From: Streptomyces sp. NBC_01498
GTDB taxonomy: Bacteria; Actinomycetota; Actinomycetes; Streptomycetales; Streptomycetaceae
Length of the DNA: 64,000 nt
NCBI RefSeq assembly: GCF_036327775.1
Contig: NZ_CP109598.1
Span: 1,488,001 to 1,552,000, forward strand
Reading direction: 5' to 3'
This document shows positions 42,194 through 51,372 of this stretch, in pieces. Every line of letters starts with the position of its first letter. Within the stretch, counting starts at the first letter, position 1. The notes under the pieces are model-generated. The model saw only the letters and a program-made list of their open reading frames with translations. It ran no database searches and was not told the origin of the DNA. A program made the position numbers and the translations under genes.

Positions 42194-44320
42194 TCAGACG
42201 TCGATCCGGGCACGGTCCAGCGTCGCGGCGGAACTGGTGATGAACTCCTTGCGCGGCGCGACCTCGTTGCCCATGAGCAGGTCGAAGACCTGCTCGGACG
42301 ACTCCAGGTCCCCGATGTTGATCCGCCGCAGGGTGCGGTGGCGGGGGTCCATCGTGGTCTCGGCCAGCTGGTCGGCGTCCATCTCACCGAGGCCCTTGTA
42401 GCGCTGGATGGAGTCCTTGTAGCGCACGTTCTTGCGCTGGTACTCCAGGAGCGTCTGCCGCAGCTCGTTGTCGGAGTACGTGTAGACGTATTTGTCCTGG
42501 CCCTTCTTGGGCTGCACCAGCTCCACCCGGTGCAGGGGCGGAACCGCCGCGAAGACCCGGCCGGCCTCCACCATCGGGCGCATGTAGCGCTGGAACAGGG
42601 TGAGGAGCAGACAGCGGATGTGGGCCCCGTCCACATCGGCGTCCACCAGGAGCACGATCTTGCCGTAGCGCGCGGCGTCGATGTCGAACGTACGGCCCGA
42701 CCCGGCCCCTATGACCTGGATGATGGCGCCGCACTCGGCGTTCTTCAGCATGTCGGAGACGGACGACTTCTGGACGTTGAGGATCTTGCCCCGGATCGGC
42801 AGCAGCGCCTGGAACTCGCTGTTGCGGGCGAGCTTGGCCGTGCCGAGCGCCGAGTCGCCCTCCACGATGAACAGCTCGCTGCGCTCCACGTCGTCGCTGC
42901 GGCAGTCGGCGAGCTTGGCCGGCAGCGACGAGGTCTCCAGCGCCGTCTTCCTGCGCTGCGCCTCCTTGTGCTGCCGGGCGGCGATCCGCGTACGGGCGGC
43001 GGCGACGGCCTTCTCCAGCACCGCGCGGGCCTGTGCCTTGGCGTCCCGCTTGGTCGACGTCAGGAACTCCTTGAGCTCCTTGGCGATGACATTGGCGACG
43101 ATCCGGTTGGCCGCCGACGTCCCCAGGATCTCCTTGGTCTGCCCCTCGAACTGCGGCTCGGCCAGCCGCACCGTGACCACCGCCGTGAGGCCCTCCAGAG
43201 CGTCGTCCTTGACGACGTCGTCCTCGGCGACGCGCAGCAGCTTCGCCGAGCGCAGGGCCTCGTTGACCGTCTTGGTCACCGCGCGCTCGAAACCTGTCAT
43301 GTGCGTGCCGCCCTTGGGGGTGGCGATGATGTTGACGAAGGAGCGCATCGTGGTGTCGTACCCGGTGCCCCAGCGCATCGCGACGTCGACACCGAGCTCA
43401 CGGGTGACCTCGGTGGGCGTCATGTGCCCGCGGTCGTCCAGGACGGGCACGGTCTCCTTGAAGACCCCCTGTCCGGACAGACGCAGCACGTCGCAGACGG
43501 CCTTGTCCCGCGCCAGGTACTCGCAGAACTCGCTGATCCCGCCGTCGAAGCGGAACGTCTCCTCGACCGTGCCGTCGCCCTCGCTCTCGCCGGGCGCCCG
43601 CTCGTCACGGACGACGATGGTCAGGCCGGGGACGAGGAAGGCCGTCTGGCGGGCGCGCTGGTGCAGCGTCTCCAGCGACAGCCTGGCGTCCTTCAGGAAG
43701 ATCTGCCGGTCCGCCCAGTAACGGATGCGGGTGCCGGTGCGGGTCTTGGGCACCCGCTTGCCCTTGAGCAGCCCGTTGGCCGGGTCGAAGGGGGCGTCGG
43801 GGCCGGACTCCGTGAACATGCCGGGGACACCCCGGCGGAAGCTGATCGCGTGCGTCGCGCTGTTGCGGTCCACCTCGACGTCCAGCCGGGCGGAGAGCGC
43901 GTTGACGACGGAGGCGCCCACACCGTGCAGCCCGCCGGAGGCCGCGTACGAGCCGCCGCCGAACTTTCCGCCCGCGTGCAGCTTGGTCATCACGACCTCG
44001 ACGCCCGAGAGGCCGGTCTTGGGCTCGATGTCGACGGGGATGCCGCGGCCGTTGTCCCTGACCTCGACCGAACCGTCCTCGTGGAGGGTGACCTCGATAC
44101 GGTCGCAGTAGCCGCCCAGGGCCTCGTCGACGGAGTTGTCGATGATCTCCCAGAGGCAGTGCATCAGGCCCCGGCTGTCGGTCGACCCGATGTACATGCC
44201 GGGTCGCTTCCGGACCGCTTCGAGCCCTTCCAGGACGAGCAGATGCCGCGCGGTGTAGTTGGAACCGTCACGGTCTGCTGTCAGCAGCGCACTCGACGGC
44301 AGGGACGTATCGGCGGTCAC
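42194..44320 (-). CDS. parE: DNA topoisomerase IV subunit B (ParE)
   Basis: A 708-residue type IIA topoisomerase ATPase subunit. The GHKL domain shows GLEAVRKRPGMYIGSTDSRG, EIIDNSVDEALGG (Mg-binding Asn/Glu), DNGRGIPVDIEP and SGGLHGVGASVVNALS. The TOPRIM domain shows LFIVEGDSALGTAKLARN, IRGKILNVQKSS and DADVDGAHIRCLLLTLF. The GTG at 44320 has GAGGAGCG upstream. Length and the parC gene in the same window favour ParE over GyrB. It is monocistronic and divergent from the DUF7455 gene. Confidence 0.94.
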   Translation of the reverse strand: MTADTSLPSSALLTADRDGSNYTARHLLVLEGLEAVRKRPGMYIGSTDSRGLMHCLWEIIDNSVDEALGGYCDRIEVTLHEDGSVEVRDNGRGIPVDIEPKTGLSGVEVVMTKLHAGGKFGGGSYAASGGLHGVGASVVNALSARLDVEVDRNSATHAISFRRGVPGMFTESGPDAPFDPANGLLKGKRVPKTRTGTRIRYWADRQIFLKDARLSLETLHQRARQTAFLVPGLTIVVRDERAPGESEGDGTVEETFRFDGGISEFCEYLARDKAVCDVLRLSGQGVFKETVPVLDDRGHMTPTEVTRELGVDVAMRWGTGYDTTMRSFVNIIATPKGGTHMTGFERAVTKTVNEALRSAKLLRVAEDDVVKDDALEGLTAVVTVRLAEPQFEGQTKEILGTSAANRIVANVIAKELKEFLTSTKRDAKAQARAVLEKAVAAARTRIAARQHKEAQRRKTALETSSLPAKLADCRSDDVERSELFIVEGDSALGTAKLARNSEFQALLPIRGKILNVQKSSVSDMLKNAECGAIIQVIGAGSGRTFDIDAARYGKIVLLVDADVDGAHIRCLLLTLFQRYMRPMVEAGRVFAAVPPLHRVELVQPKKGQDKYVYTYSDNELRQTLLEYQRKNVRYKDSIQRYKGLGEMDADQLAETTMDPRHRTLRRINIGDLESSEQVFDLLMGNEVAPRKEFITSSAATLDRARIDV

Positions 44321-44752
44321 GCGGTTCGCTCCTCGCTGAATTTGAAATCTGGCCCGCTGGGTAAGGGCCCGGCGTCGGTCGCCGCTCAGAGGGTACAGAG
44401 GCCTGGTAGAGCCGTTGTAGCGCCACCCTATTGAATTCTCATGCTAGCCGAGGCTCGTATGGGTGTTCGATCCCTCGATGGAGTGAAGCACACATCACGT
44501 TCCCTTCCAGGCATGAACCATTTAGGCTCCGGGCACGTCCTCATGAACAACCGGCAAGCCGGCCGGGGAGGATCGACCCCTACAAGCAACGCGAAACCGT
44601 AAAGCGAAGCAATACGGCTCATTCGCCGCCAACCGGCAACAGACAGCCGCCTCGGGAAGAAGTTTCGAGGAAAGGCCGCGAGCGGGAACGTTTTCGGCCT
44701 GGTTGGATGTTGACCCTGGTACGACAGCTCGTCGAGCTAGAGAAGAGGCGAC
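44321..44752. other. Divergent regulatory region, parE and DUF7455 gene
   Basis: A 432 bp region that is less GC-rich, with no credible gene. Towards the + strand gene, GGGAAC (about 44689) followed 19 bases later by GTT could be an ECF-sigma type promoter, similar to SigR sites; TTGACC lies at about 44709. These are inferences from pattern only. Confidence 0.4.
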
Positions 44753-44983
44753 GTGACTACTGTTCTGACCCCCGCGAGCCCGCTGACGGCCGCTGACCGC
44801 TGCGACCGCTGCGGCGCCCAGGCATATCTGCGCGTCGTCCTGACCAGCGGTGGTGAACTGCTCTTCTGCGCCCACCACGGACGTAAGTTCGAGCCGGAAC
44901 TCAAGAAGATCGCCGCGGAAATACAGGATGAGACCGACCGACTGACGGCCGCGCAGGCCGCCGCCGGTGAAGAGGAACACTGA
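44753..44983 (+). CDS. DUF7455 small zinc-binding protein
   Basis: A 76-residue protein: MTTVLTPASPLTAADRCDRC, then GAQAYLRVVLTSGGELLFCAHH with CxxC and CxHH spaced as a zinc finger, then a helical acidic C-terminus. Close homologues lie between parE and hrdB in other Streptomyces, as here. Function unknown. The GTG at 44753 has an AGAGGCG-type site just upstream. An inverted repeat after the gene may end transcription. Confidence 0.88.
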   Translation: MTTVLTPASPLTAADRCDRCGAQAYLRVVLTSGGELLFCAHHGRKFEPELKKIAAEIQDETDRLTAAQAAAGEEEH

Positions 44984-45029
44984 CACCTCGACATCCACGA
45001 CGAGCCGAGGGCCGATCCAGGACCGGCCG

Positions 45030-45067
45030 ACGGGCCGCCACTCCGGGAAACCGGAAGGGCGGCCCGT
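45030..45067 (+). terminator. Hairpin after DUF7455 gene
   Basis: ACGGGCCGCC at 45030-45039 pairs with 45058-45067, enclosing a second inner stem (TCCGG/CCGGA) and followed by TCTCTT. It lies between convergent genes and may serve both. Confidence 0.75.
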
Positions 45068-45122
45068 TCTCTTGCGCCGCGGACCCCTCCCGCGGGCCCT
45101 CTCACGGGGCCGGGGGCGCCGT

Positions 45123-45971
45123 TCAGCCGGTTCCGGGCTCCCCGGTGGCCGCGGCCACCTCCTCGACCGCCGAGGTGATCCGGGTGTAGACCCCCGGACT
45201 CCCGGCCCGCCCGCAGCCGCTGCCCCACGAGACGAGCCCGATGAGCCGCCCACGGGCCACCAGCGGCCCCCCGCTGTCGCCCTGGCAGGCGTCGCGCCCG
45301 CCCCGGGGGTCGCCGGCGCAGAGCATCGTGGAAGCCGCGTAGCGGCCCCCTGAGCCCCCCGGATAGGCCCGCTCGCAGTCGGAGTCCGCCAGGACCGTCA
45401 CGGCGGCGGAGCGCAGCGAGGGGGCGTACGCGCCCTGACCGGTGGTGTCGCCCCAGCCGTACACGGTCGCGGAGGTACCCGGAGCCAGGGCCTCCGTCCC
45501 CGGATCGGCGGGCCGGACGGCGTAACGCGCGGGCAGTGGCCGCGCCAGGGTCAGCACCGCGAGGTCGGAGACGTGGCTCGCCGGGTCGTATGCCGGGTCG
45601 ATCCGTACGGAACCGACCCGGACCTCGGACCCGCCCTTCCCGCGCAGCTCCTCCCGGCCCGCGATGACCCGCAGGTCGGTGACGTCCTCCGGCTTGACCC
45701 CCAGCACGTCGCGGCCCATGCAGTGCGCGGCCGTGAGCACCTTCGTCGGCGCCACCACCACACCGCCGCAGAACTGGCCCGCCCGGGTGTCCCCGAACCG
45801 TTCCCTGCTGGAGAGGGCCACGACCCAGGGACTCTCCGCGGCCGGCGCCGGCTCGCCGCCGACGACCACCCGGTCGGCGGCGGCCGGCACGGGAGAGACG
45901 AGCGGCAGCACCGCCCCCGCGGCGATCGTGGCCAGTCCTCCCGTGAGCACTCGGGCAATAGGGCGACGCAT
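45123..45971 (-). CDS. Secreted trypsin-like serine protease (S1)
   Basis: A 282-residue exported S1 peptidase. Signal peptide about residues 1-34 (MRRPIARVLTGGLATIAAG then AAADRVVVGGEP, where VVGG marks the mature N-terminus). Catalytic triad: His in VLTAAHC (about 81), Asp in SDLAVL (about 133), Ser in CQGDSGGPLV (about 229). The Asp six residues before the Ser (RDACQGDS) indicates trypsin-like specificity for Arg/Lys. Six cysteines are spaced as in trypsin disulfides. The ATG at 45971 has AGGAG upstream; an earlier GTG/ATG would put residues before the signal. Confidence 0.93.
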   Translation of the reverse strand: MRRPIARVLTGGLATIAAGAVLPLVSPVPAAADRVVVGGEPAPAAESPWVVALSSRERFGDTRAGQFCGGVVVAPTKVLTAAHCMGRDVLGVKPEDVTDLRVIAGREELRGKGGSEVRVGSVRIDPAYDPASHVSDLAVLTLARPLPARYAVRPADPGTEALAPGTSATVYGWGDTTGQGAYAPSLRSAAVTVLADSDCERAYPGGSGGRYAASTMLCAGDPRGGRDACQGDSGGPLVARGRLIGLVSWGSGCGRAGSPGVYTRITSAVEEVAAATGEPGTG

Positions 45972-46048
45972 ACAGGGCTCCTGACTCTCCGGTGACACCT
46001 ACTGACACAGAGTCACCCATTGAGCCGACAAACGCATCCCCGCAACGC

Positions 46049-46088
46049 CTGAGGGCCCGGTATCCCGACCGGGATACCGGGCCCTCAG
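46049..46088 (-). terminator. Hairpin terminator after hrdB
   Basis: Perfect 18-base arms (46049-46066 and 46071-46088) with a GACC loop, 31 bp after the hrdB stop and before the protease start. Confidence 0.85.
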
Positions 46089-46119
46089 GAAGGGGCCGCG
46101 CGAGGGGCGGAGAAGCGGA

Positions 46120-47667
46120 CTAGTCCAGGTAGTCGCGCAGGACCTGCGAACGCGACGGGTGGCGGAGCTTGGACATCGTCTTCGACTCGATCTGACGAAT
46201 GCGCTCACGCGTCACTCCGTAGACCTTGCCGATCTCGTCCAGCGTCTTGGGCTGGCCGTCGGTGAGACCGAAGCGCATGGAGACCACGCCGGCCTCACGC
46301 TCGGAGAGCGTGTCGAGCACCGAGTGCAGCTGCTCCTGGAGAAGCGTGAAGCTGACCGCGTCCGCCGGGACGACGGCCTCGGAGTCCTCGATGAGGTCAC
46401 CGAACTCGCTGTCCCCGTCCTCGCCCAGCGGGGTGTGCAGCGAGATGGGCTCGCGACCGTACTTCTGGACCTCGATGACCTTCTCGGGGGTCATGTCGAG
46501 TTCCTTGGCCAGCTCCTCCGGGGTGGGCTCGCGGCCCAGGTCCTGGAGCATCTGGCGCTGGACGCGCGCGAGCTTGTTGATGACCTCGACCATGTGCACC
46601 GGGATACGGATGGTGCGGGCCTGATCGGCCATGGCGCGGGTGATCGCCTGACGGATCCACCAGGTGGCGTACGTGGAGAACTTGTAGCCCTTGGTGTAGT
46701 CGAACTTCTCGACCGCGCGGATCAGACCCAGGTTGCCCTCCTGGATCAGGTCCAGGAAGAGCATGCCGCGGCCGGTGTAGCGCTTGGCCAGGGAAACCAC
46801 CAGACGGAGGTTGGCCTCCAGCAGGTGGTTCTTGGCGCGGCGCCCGTCCTCGGCGATGATCTCCAGCTCGCGCTTGAGCTTGGGGGCGAGCTTGTCGGCG
46901 TTGGCCAGCTTGTCCTCGGCGAACAGACCCGCCTCGATGCGCTTGGCCAGTTCGACCTCCTGCTCCGCGTTGAGGAGCGGGACCTTGCCGATCTGCTTGA
47001 GGTAGTCCTTGACCGGGTCGGCGGTGGCGCCCGCGACGGCGACCTGCTGGGCCGGCGCGTCGTCCTCGTCGTCGTCGGAGAGGACGAAGCCCTTGCTCTC
47101 GCCCTCGGGCTCCTCCTCGTCGCCCTTGCCCGCCTGGACCTCCTCGACCGCCTCGTCGCCGTCCACGGCGTCGTCGGCGTCCTTCTTGCCGGCGGTCTTC
47201 TTCGCCGCGACCTTCTTGACGGCGGCCTTCTTCGCCACCGCCTTCTTGGCCACGGTCTTCTTCGCCGCCGCCTTCTTGGCGGGCGCGGCGGCCTCGTCGG
47301 CGGGGGTCTCCACGGACTCGGCGGCCGGGGCCGCGCTGGCCGCGACGGTCTTCGTATGAACGGTCTTGGCGGCGACTGTCTTGGTGGCGGTGCGCTTCGC
47401 CGGGCTCTTCGCAGCGACGCTCTTGCGGGCGCGCTTCGGCGACTCCGCGGCACTGACCATCAGCGTCACACCCTCTTCCTCGAGGATCTGGTTGAGGCTG
47501 CGCAGAACATTCTTCCACTGGGTTGGCGGAATCTGGTCAGCCTCGAAGGCCCGACGCACGTCGTCGCCGGCGATCTGCCCATCAGCCTTTCCCCGCTCGA
47601 TGAGCGCCATCACAGACTCGGACTCGGCGATCTCCGGCGGGAGCGTACGGGATGTGCTGGCCGACAC
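46120..47667 (-). CDS. hrdB: Principal sigma factor HrdB
   Basis: A 515-residue group 1 sigma-70 factor directing vegetative transcription. The N-terminus ([20 protein letters not shown]) and the Lys/Ala-rich AAKK repeats (about 95-200) are typical of Streptomyces HrdB. Conserved regions: 1.2 ([20 protein letters not shown]), 2 ([20 protein letters not shown] and [20 protein letters not shown]), 3, and 4 ([20 protein letters not shown] then ERIRQIESK). The GTG at 47667 has GAGAGG 7 bases upstream and gives the known N-terminus; the frame is open another 52 codons but not conserved. Confidence 0.98.
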   Translation of the reverse strand: MSASTSRTLPPEIAESESVMALIERGKADGQIAGDDVRRAFEADQIPPTQWKNVLRSLNQILEEEGVTLMVSAAESPKRARKSVAAKSPAKRTATKTVAAKTVHTKTVAASAAPAAESVETPADEAAAPAKKAAAKKTVAKKAVAKKAAVKKVAAKKTAGKKDADDAVDGDEAVEEVQAGKGDEEEPEGESKGFVLSDDDEDDAPAQQVAVAGATADPVKDYLKQIGKVPLLNAEQEVELAKRIEAGLFAEDKLANADKLAPKLKRELEIIAEDGRRAKNHLLEANLRLVVSLAKRYTGRGMLFLDLIQEGNLGLIRAVEKFDYTKGYKFSTYATWWIRQAITRAMADQARTIRIPVHMVEVINKLARVQRQMLQDLGREPTPEELAKELDMTPEKVIEVQKYGREPISLHTPLGEDGDSEFGDLIEDSEAVVPADAVSFTLLQEQLHSVLDTLSEREAGVVSMRFGLTDGQPKTLDEIGKVYGVTRERIRQIESKTMSKLRHPSRSQVLRDYLD

Positions 47668-48104
47668 GAACAACCTCTCGGAACGATGGAAACGGCTTCC
47701 GGCTCCCCCCAGGATCGGGGCGGAACCGACGACCGTCGACTGGGGATGTGCCGACGGCGCGGGCTTGACCTCGGAGCGGAGTCGGCGCCACTGTCGTGGC
47801 GGCTGTCCCTCCGTGGCTGTCACCTCTTAGGTCATCGCCCTGCCTCGTGGAGCGTTACGCCCAATCCACGTGGCCCGAGTCACACCCCATTTGCGGCAAA
47901 GCGGCCAGAACGGTCCTATCGCACGTCCGTGCCGCCGGACCCGGGGGCCGGCGGCACGCCACACGTACGCGTCCGACCGTCCTGACCTTGTTCTTCCCGC
48001 TCGGCGGCGGGGAACACACGCAGGGCGGCTCGGGCTCGGCGGCCGGGTCGCGCCTCCGGGTACGCGACCCGAGTCCGGCGTCCGGGCGCGGCACCCGGAC
48101 GCGC
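47668..48104. promoter_or_regulatory. hrdB upstream region
   Basis: 437 bp between the hrdB start and the whiH stop, holding the hrdB promoter. On the minus strand the segment around 47850-47890 (TGTGACTCGGGCCACGTGG, then ATTGGGCGTAACGC) looks like a promoter, with TAACGC as a possible -10 and a CCACGTGG palindrome inside, but spacing to a -35 is not ideal. The whiH terminator hairpin is at 48078-48102. No gene is seen. Confidence 0.45.
48078..48102 (-). terminator. Hairpin terminator after whiH
   Basis: GCGTCCGGG (48078-48086) pairs with CCCGGACGC (48094-48102) over a 7-base loop, directly after the whiH stop at 48105. Confidence 0.65.
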
Positions 48105-48992
48105 TCAGTGCTCGCGAGGCGCGGGAACGACGCGTTCCACTTCCGGGTGCACCATCAGGAGCTGCCGCATGGCGGATTCGGACGCCTGCCCGTCACCGGC
48201 GGCCAGCGCCTCGACGATCCGGGCGTGGTGGGAGAGCGACACGTCGGTGGGCCGGTCACAGCCGGTGACGGGGCCACCGGAGACCTGGAGGGCGGCGGAG
48301 ACGATCCCCGAGAGGTGCTCCAGCATCCGGTTGCCCGCGAGCTGGATCAGCAGCGAGTGGTACTCGGCGTCGGCGCGCGAGAAGGTGATCGAGTCGCCCT
48401 GGGCGATGGCGTGCCCCATGATCTCGACCATGTCGGCCAGCCTCTGCTGGACGTCCTCGCGGCCGTGGCCGGCGGCCAGCCGGGCGGCGAGGGGCTCGAT
48501 CGTCCAGCGCATCTCGGTCAGCTCACGGCGCTGGTCGTCCCGCTGGGGCCCGAAGGCCCGCCATTCGATGATGTCGGCGTCCAGCAGATTCCAGTCACTC
48601 ACCGGCCGGACCCGGGTGCCGACGTTGGGGCGGGCGCTGACGAGGCCCTTGGCCTCCAGGACGCGCAGCGACTCACGGACGACCGTGCGGGAGACCTCGA
48701 AGCGCTGGCCGATCTCCTCCGGTACGAGGGGGCGGTCGGCGCCCAGATCGCCGGAGACGATCATCTGGCCGAGCTGCTGGACGAGTTGGCCGTGCAGTCC
48801 ACGGCCCCGGCTCCCCGCCGAGCGCCGGCCCACCCGGCCCAACTCGTTGTCCCCGCCGTCCCATGCGGGGACGGGGACGCGGTCGGCGCCGGGCGCCTCC
48901 GCGTAGGGGTAGCGGTCGATTCCACCCGGGGCCGAGAGGCCGGAGTCGACGGAGCGGGCGGCGGTCATCATGGTGTGCGCAAGGGTACTCAC
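48105..48992 (-). CDS. whiH: GntR-family sporulation regulator WhiH
   Basis: A 295-residue FadR/GntR-type regulator matching Streptomyces WhiH, needed for septation of aerial hyphae. The N-terminal 60 residues are variable (MSTLAHTMMTAARS). The winged helix is at about 70-140 (HGQLVQQLGQMIVSGDLGAD and RFEVSRTVVRESLRVLEAKG). The FCD effector domain follows (about 165-290; FSRADAEYHSLLIQLAGNRM). The GTG at 48992 has AAAGGA 5 bases upstream and gives the known start; an ATG 18 codons earlier is not conserved. It is adjacent to hrdB as in S. coelicolor. Confidence 0.95.
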   Translation of the reverse strand: MSTLAHTMMTAARSVDSGLSAPGGIDRYPYAEAPGADRVPVPAWDGGDNELGRVGRRSAGSRGRGLHGQLVQQLGQMIVSGDLGADRPLVPEEIGQRFEVSRTVVRESLRVLEAKGLVSARPNVGTRVRPVSDWNLLDADIIEWRAFGPQRDDQRRELTEMRWTIEPLAARLAAGHGREDVQQRLADMVEIMGHAIAQGDSITFSRADAEYHSLLIQLAGNRMLEHLSGIVSAALQVSGGPVTGCDRPTDVSLSHHARIVEALAAGDGQASESAMRQLLMVHPEVERVVPAPREH

Positions 48993-49151
48993 GCATCCTT
49001 TGTCGGCTCCGTCCGTCGGCCCCTTGAGGTCTTTGGTGAAAAGCACACGAAAGGGTGATCGGCGCCCGCCCTTCGATTGACGACTTATCGTAAAGAAGCG
49101 GGCGTAATCGGGGAGTTATGGGCGGGCGTGCCTCCTTCGGTCGTCAGGCGA

Positions 49152-50915
49152 TCACCAACGGGCCCTCCGGCGAAGGCTCGTGAACAGATACGCGCAGAGC
49201 AGGCCCGTCAACGACAACGTCAGCGCGGCGGCGACGGGCTGGGCGAGGACGTGGCCGGTCGCCACGAGCCAGCGGTCGGCCGCTTCCGGCCATCGCGGCC
49301 AGGCCAGTTCGCGCAGCCGGGCCGGAAGTCCGGCGATCGAACGGGCCGACGGAACGGCGAGTCCCTTCCGTACGAGGGGCACGACCACGACCGGTACGGC
49401 GAGGACGGCGGCGACCCCGGCGCCGGTGACCCGGAAGATCCCGGCCCCGAGCAGGCCCGCCCAGGCGCAGCCGACGGTGAGTCCGGCCCAACTGACGGCG
49501 AGCGCGGGCCAGTCCGGTGGCAGTACGTCCGTTCCAGCGCCGTACACCAGTCGCATCGACTGTGAGGCGACCACGACGGTGAGGGCCGCGAGCAGCAGGG
49601 CGGCGGTGCCGGTGACGGTGAGTTTGGCCAGCAGCAGGCCGAGACGGCGCGGGACGGTGCCCCGCCCGGCGGCGAGGGCGGGGTAGCGGTACTCGTCACC
49701 GAAGGCGAACGCGCCGAGCAGACCGGCGCCGAGGGCGGCGGGCGGCAGTGGGAGGAAGTCGGGCCAGGCCGCGAGCAGACCGGGCAGTGGGGTGGTGCCG
49801 GTACGGGCGAGCGGCAGGGTCAGGGCGACGGAGGCGACCAGGACGGCGGCGGTCACGAGCCAGGGGGTCCGTACGCCGAGAAAGCGTCGGAGCTCGTAGC
49901 GGAACGGGCGCAGCGGGCTTCGTACGGGGCGCGCGGCGAGCGGGGGTGGCGGGAGGCCGTTCCGCGGCCCGGCGGGCGGTGGTGGCGCCTCCGACGCCGA
50001 CGCCGGGCGCGCGGGGGGCACCAGATGCGCGGCCGCTCTCGGGCCGGTGTCGCCGGTCTCGTCGGCGAGTTGGTGGACGAGGATGCCGTGCCGGAAGGCG
50101 GTCTCGCCCAACTCGGCGCAGCTGCTGCCGAAGACGGTCAGCCGTCCGCCCGCGTCGGTGACGACCTCGACGGAACGGCGGTCCGCGCGGGCCTCGCGGT
50201 TGACGGCTTCGGCGAGGCGCGCCGCGTGCGGGGTGCGGATGACGACGCGCGGGCGCAGCCGGGTCCGCGCGAAGTCGGCGGCGTCCTGGTCGGCGACGAG
50301 GCGGCCCTCGTGGAGGGTGACGACGCGATCGGCGATACGGGCCGCCTCCTTGGGATCGCCGGTGGCGCAGAGGACGGTGCCGCCGTGGGCCGCGTGCGCC
50401 CGGAGCAGCCCGTGCAGCCAGCTCCTCTCGCGGGGGGAGAGGCCCGCGGCGGGTTCGTCGAGGACGAGGGTGTGCGGGTCGCCCAACAGGGCGGCGGCGA
50501 GGCCGAGTCTGCGGTCCATACCGAGGGAGAGGGTGCCGAGCGGCTCGTCGCGCAGGGCGCCGATGCCCACCAGGTCGAGCAGGGCGTCGGCGCGCGAGGC
50601 GGGCAGACCGGCCGCGGCGCAGAGCATGCGGAGCTGCCCCTTCGTGGTGCGGGCGGGATGGCCCGGCACGTCTCCGAGCAGGACGCCGACCTCGCGGGCG
50701 GGATGGGCGATGCGGTGGAGGGGGCGGCCCCGGAAGTAGGTGATGCCGCGCCCGGATTCGAGTTCGAGCATGAGCCGCAGGGTGGTGGTCTTGCCGGCGC
50801 CGTCCGCACCGAGCAGTGCGGTGACGTGTCCGGCCCGCGCCTCGAAGGTCAGATCGTCCACGGCGGGCGGGAGGTCGCGGCGGGAGGTGCTGGTGAGTCC
50901 GATGGCCTGGAGCAT
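49152..50915 (-). CDS. ABC transporter, ATPase fused to membrane domain
   Basis: A 587-residue protein joining an ABC ATPase and a permease. The ATPase is at about residues 1-225: Walker A LLGADGAGKTTT, signature LSLGMDRRLGLAAAL, Walker B TLVLDEPAAGLSPRE, H-loop degenerate (CATGDPKEA). A Pro-rich linker follows (about 290-330), then a membrane half with about six helices (about 345-580), ABC-2 type. The signature LSLGM is unusual (LSGGQ expected), as in other CcmA-like exporters. The ATG at 50915 has only a weak GAGAG. It is a conserved neighbour of whiH in Streptomyces; substrate unknown. Confidence 0.82.
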   Translation of the reverse strand: MLQAIGLTSTSRRDLPPAVDDLTFEARAGHVTALLGADGAGKTTTLRLMLELESGRGITYFRGRPLHRIAHPAREVGVLLGDVPGHPARTTKGQLRMLCAAAGLPASRADALLDLVGIGALRDEPLGTLSLGMDRRLGLAAALLGDPHTLVLDEPAAGLSPRERSWLHGLLRAHAAHGGTVLCATGDPKEAARIADRVVTLHEGRLVADQDAADFARTRLRPRVVIRTPHAARLAEAVNREARADRRSVEVVTDAGGRLTVFGSSCAELGETAFRHGILVHQLADETGDTGPRAAAHLVPPARPASASEAPPPPAGPRNGLPPPPLAARPVRSPLRPFRYELRRFLGVRTPWLVTAAVLVASVALTLPLARTGTTPLPGLLAAWPDFLPLPPAALGAGLLGAFAFGDEYRYPALAAGRGTVPRRLGLLLAKLTVTGTAALLLAALTVVVASQSMRLVYGAGTDVLPPDWPALAVSWAGLTVGCAWAGLLGAGIFRVTGAGVAAVLAVPVVVVPLVRKGLAVPSARSIAGLPARLRELAWPRWPEAADRWLVATGHVLAQPVAAALTLSLTGLLCAYLFTSLRRRARW

Positions 50916-51372
50916 CGTTTCTCTCGCGGGAGGTGGGACCGCTCGGCGGCAGGATGGGTACCGCAGCAAGATAACGCGACATGTCCGACTTACGGCGCAG
51001 GGCTTCGGCAGGGGGTGTCCGACGCCGGACGCGGACCGGTTCGGCCGACGCCATGGGTCACGGGGGGTGCGTGACGGGACGGGGGTGCGGGGTGGGGCGG
51101 CGGGGCGGCGGACGGATTCGTACGGGGCGAAGCGGGCGCGCTCCGCCGCCGCCCCGGGCCGCCTCGCGAGGCGCTGTGGCGGCGTGGCGCGCTGGAGAGG
51201 ACTGCCGGAGAGGACTACCGGCGTCGAGCGCCTTGGCGTGCTCCGCCGTGGTCGGTGGGGAGGTGCCGGGCGCCGCGTGCCGGGCGCCGGGCGGGACTCT
51301 CCCGGCCACGGACCGAGTCCTCCGGGCTCGGGCGTTCGGGCTCGGGCGTTCGGCAGGCCCGGAGCGCCGAAC
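50916..51372. other. Intergenic region between Nudix and ABC genes, with tandem duplications
   Basis: 457 bp with no supported gene. Three independent short tandem duplications lie at 51194-51219, 51263-51290 and 51323-51350. Near the ABC gene, TTATCTT at about 50970 (minus strand) and a GACATGTC palindrome at about 50979-50986 may belong to its promoter. Confidence 0.5.
51194..51350. repeat. Cluster of three 13-14 bp tandem duplications
   Basis: 51194-51206/51207-51219 (GGAGAGGACTGCC, 12 of 13 identical), 51263-51276/51277-51290 (GTGCCGGGCGCCGC, 13 of 14 identical) and 51323-51336/51337-51350 (CGGGCTCGGGCGTT, identical). Three different units of nearly equal length within 157 bp. Confidence 0.8.

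Noticed and set aside
45623..46020. Upstream ATG/GTG starts for the S1 protease frame
   Set aside because: They place residues before a complete signal peptide and lack a ribosome site.
47668..47823. Extension of hrdB to a 567-residue protein
   Set aside because: The extra 52 residues are not conserved; GTG 47667 with GAGAGG gives the known Streptomyces N-terminus.
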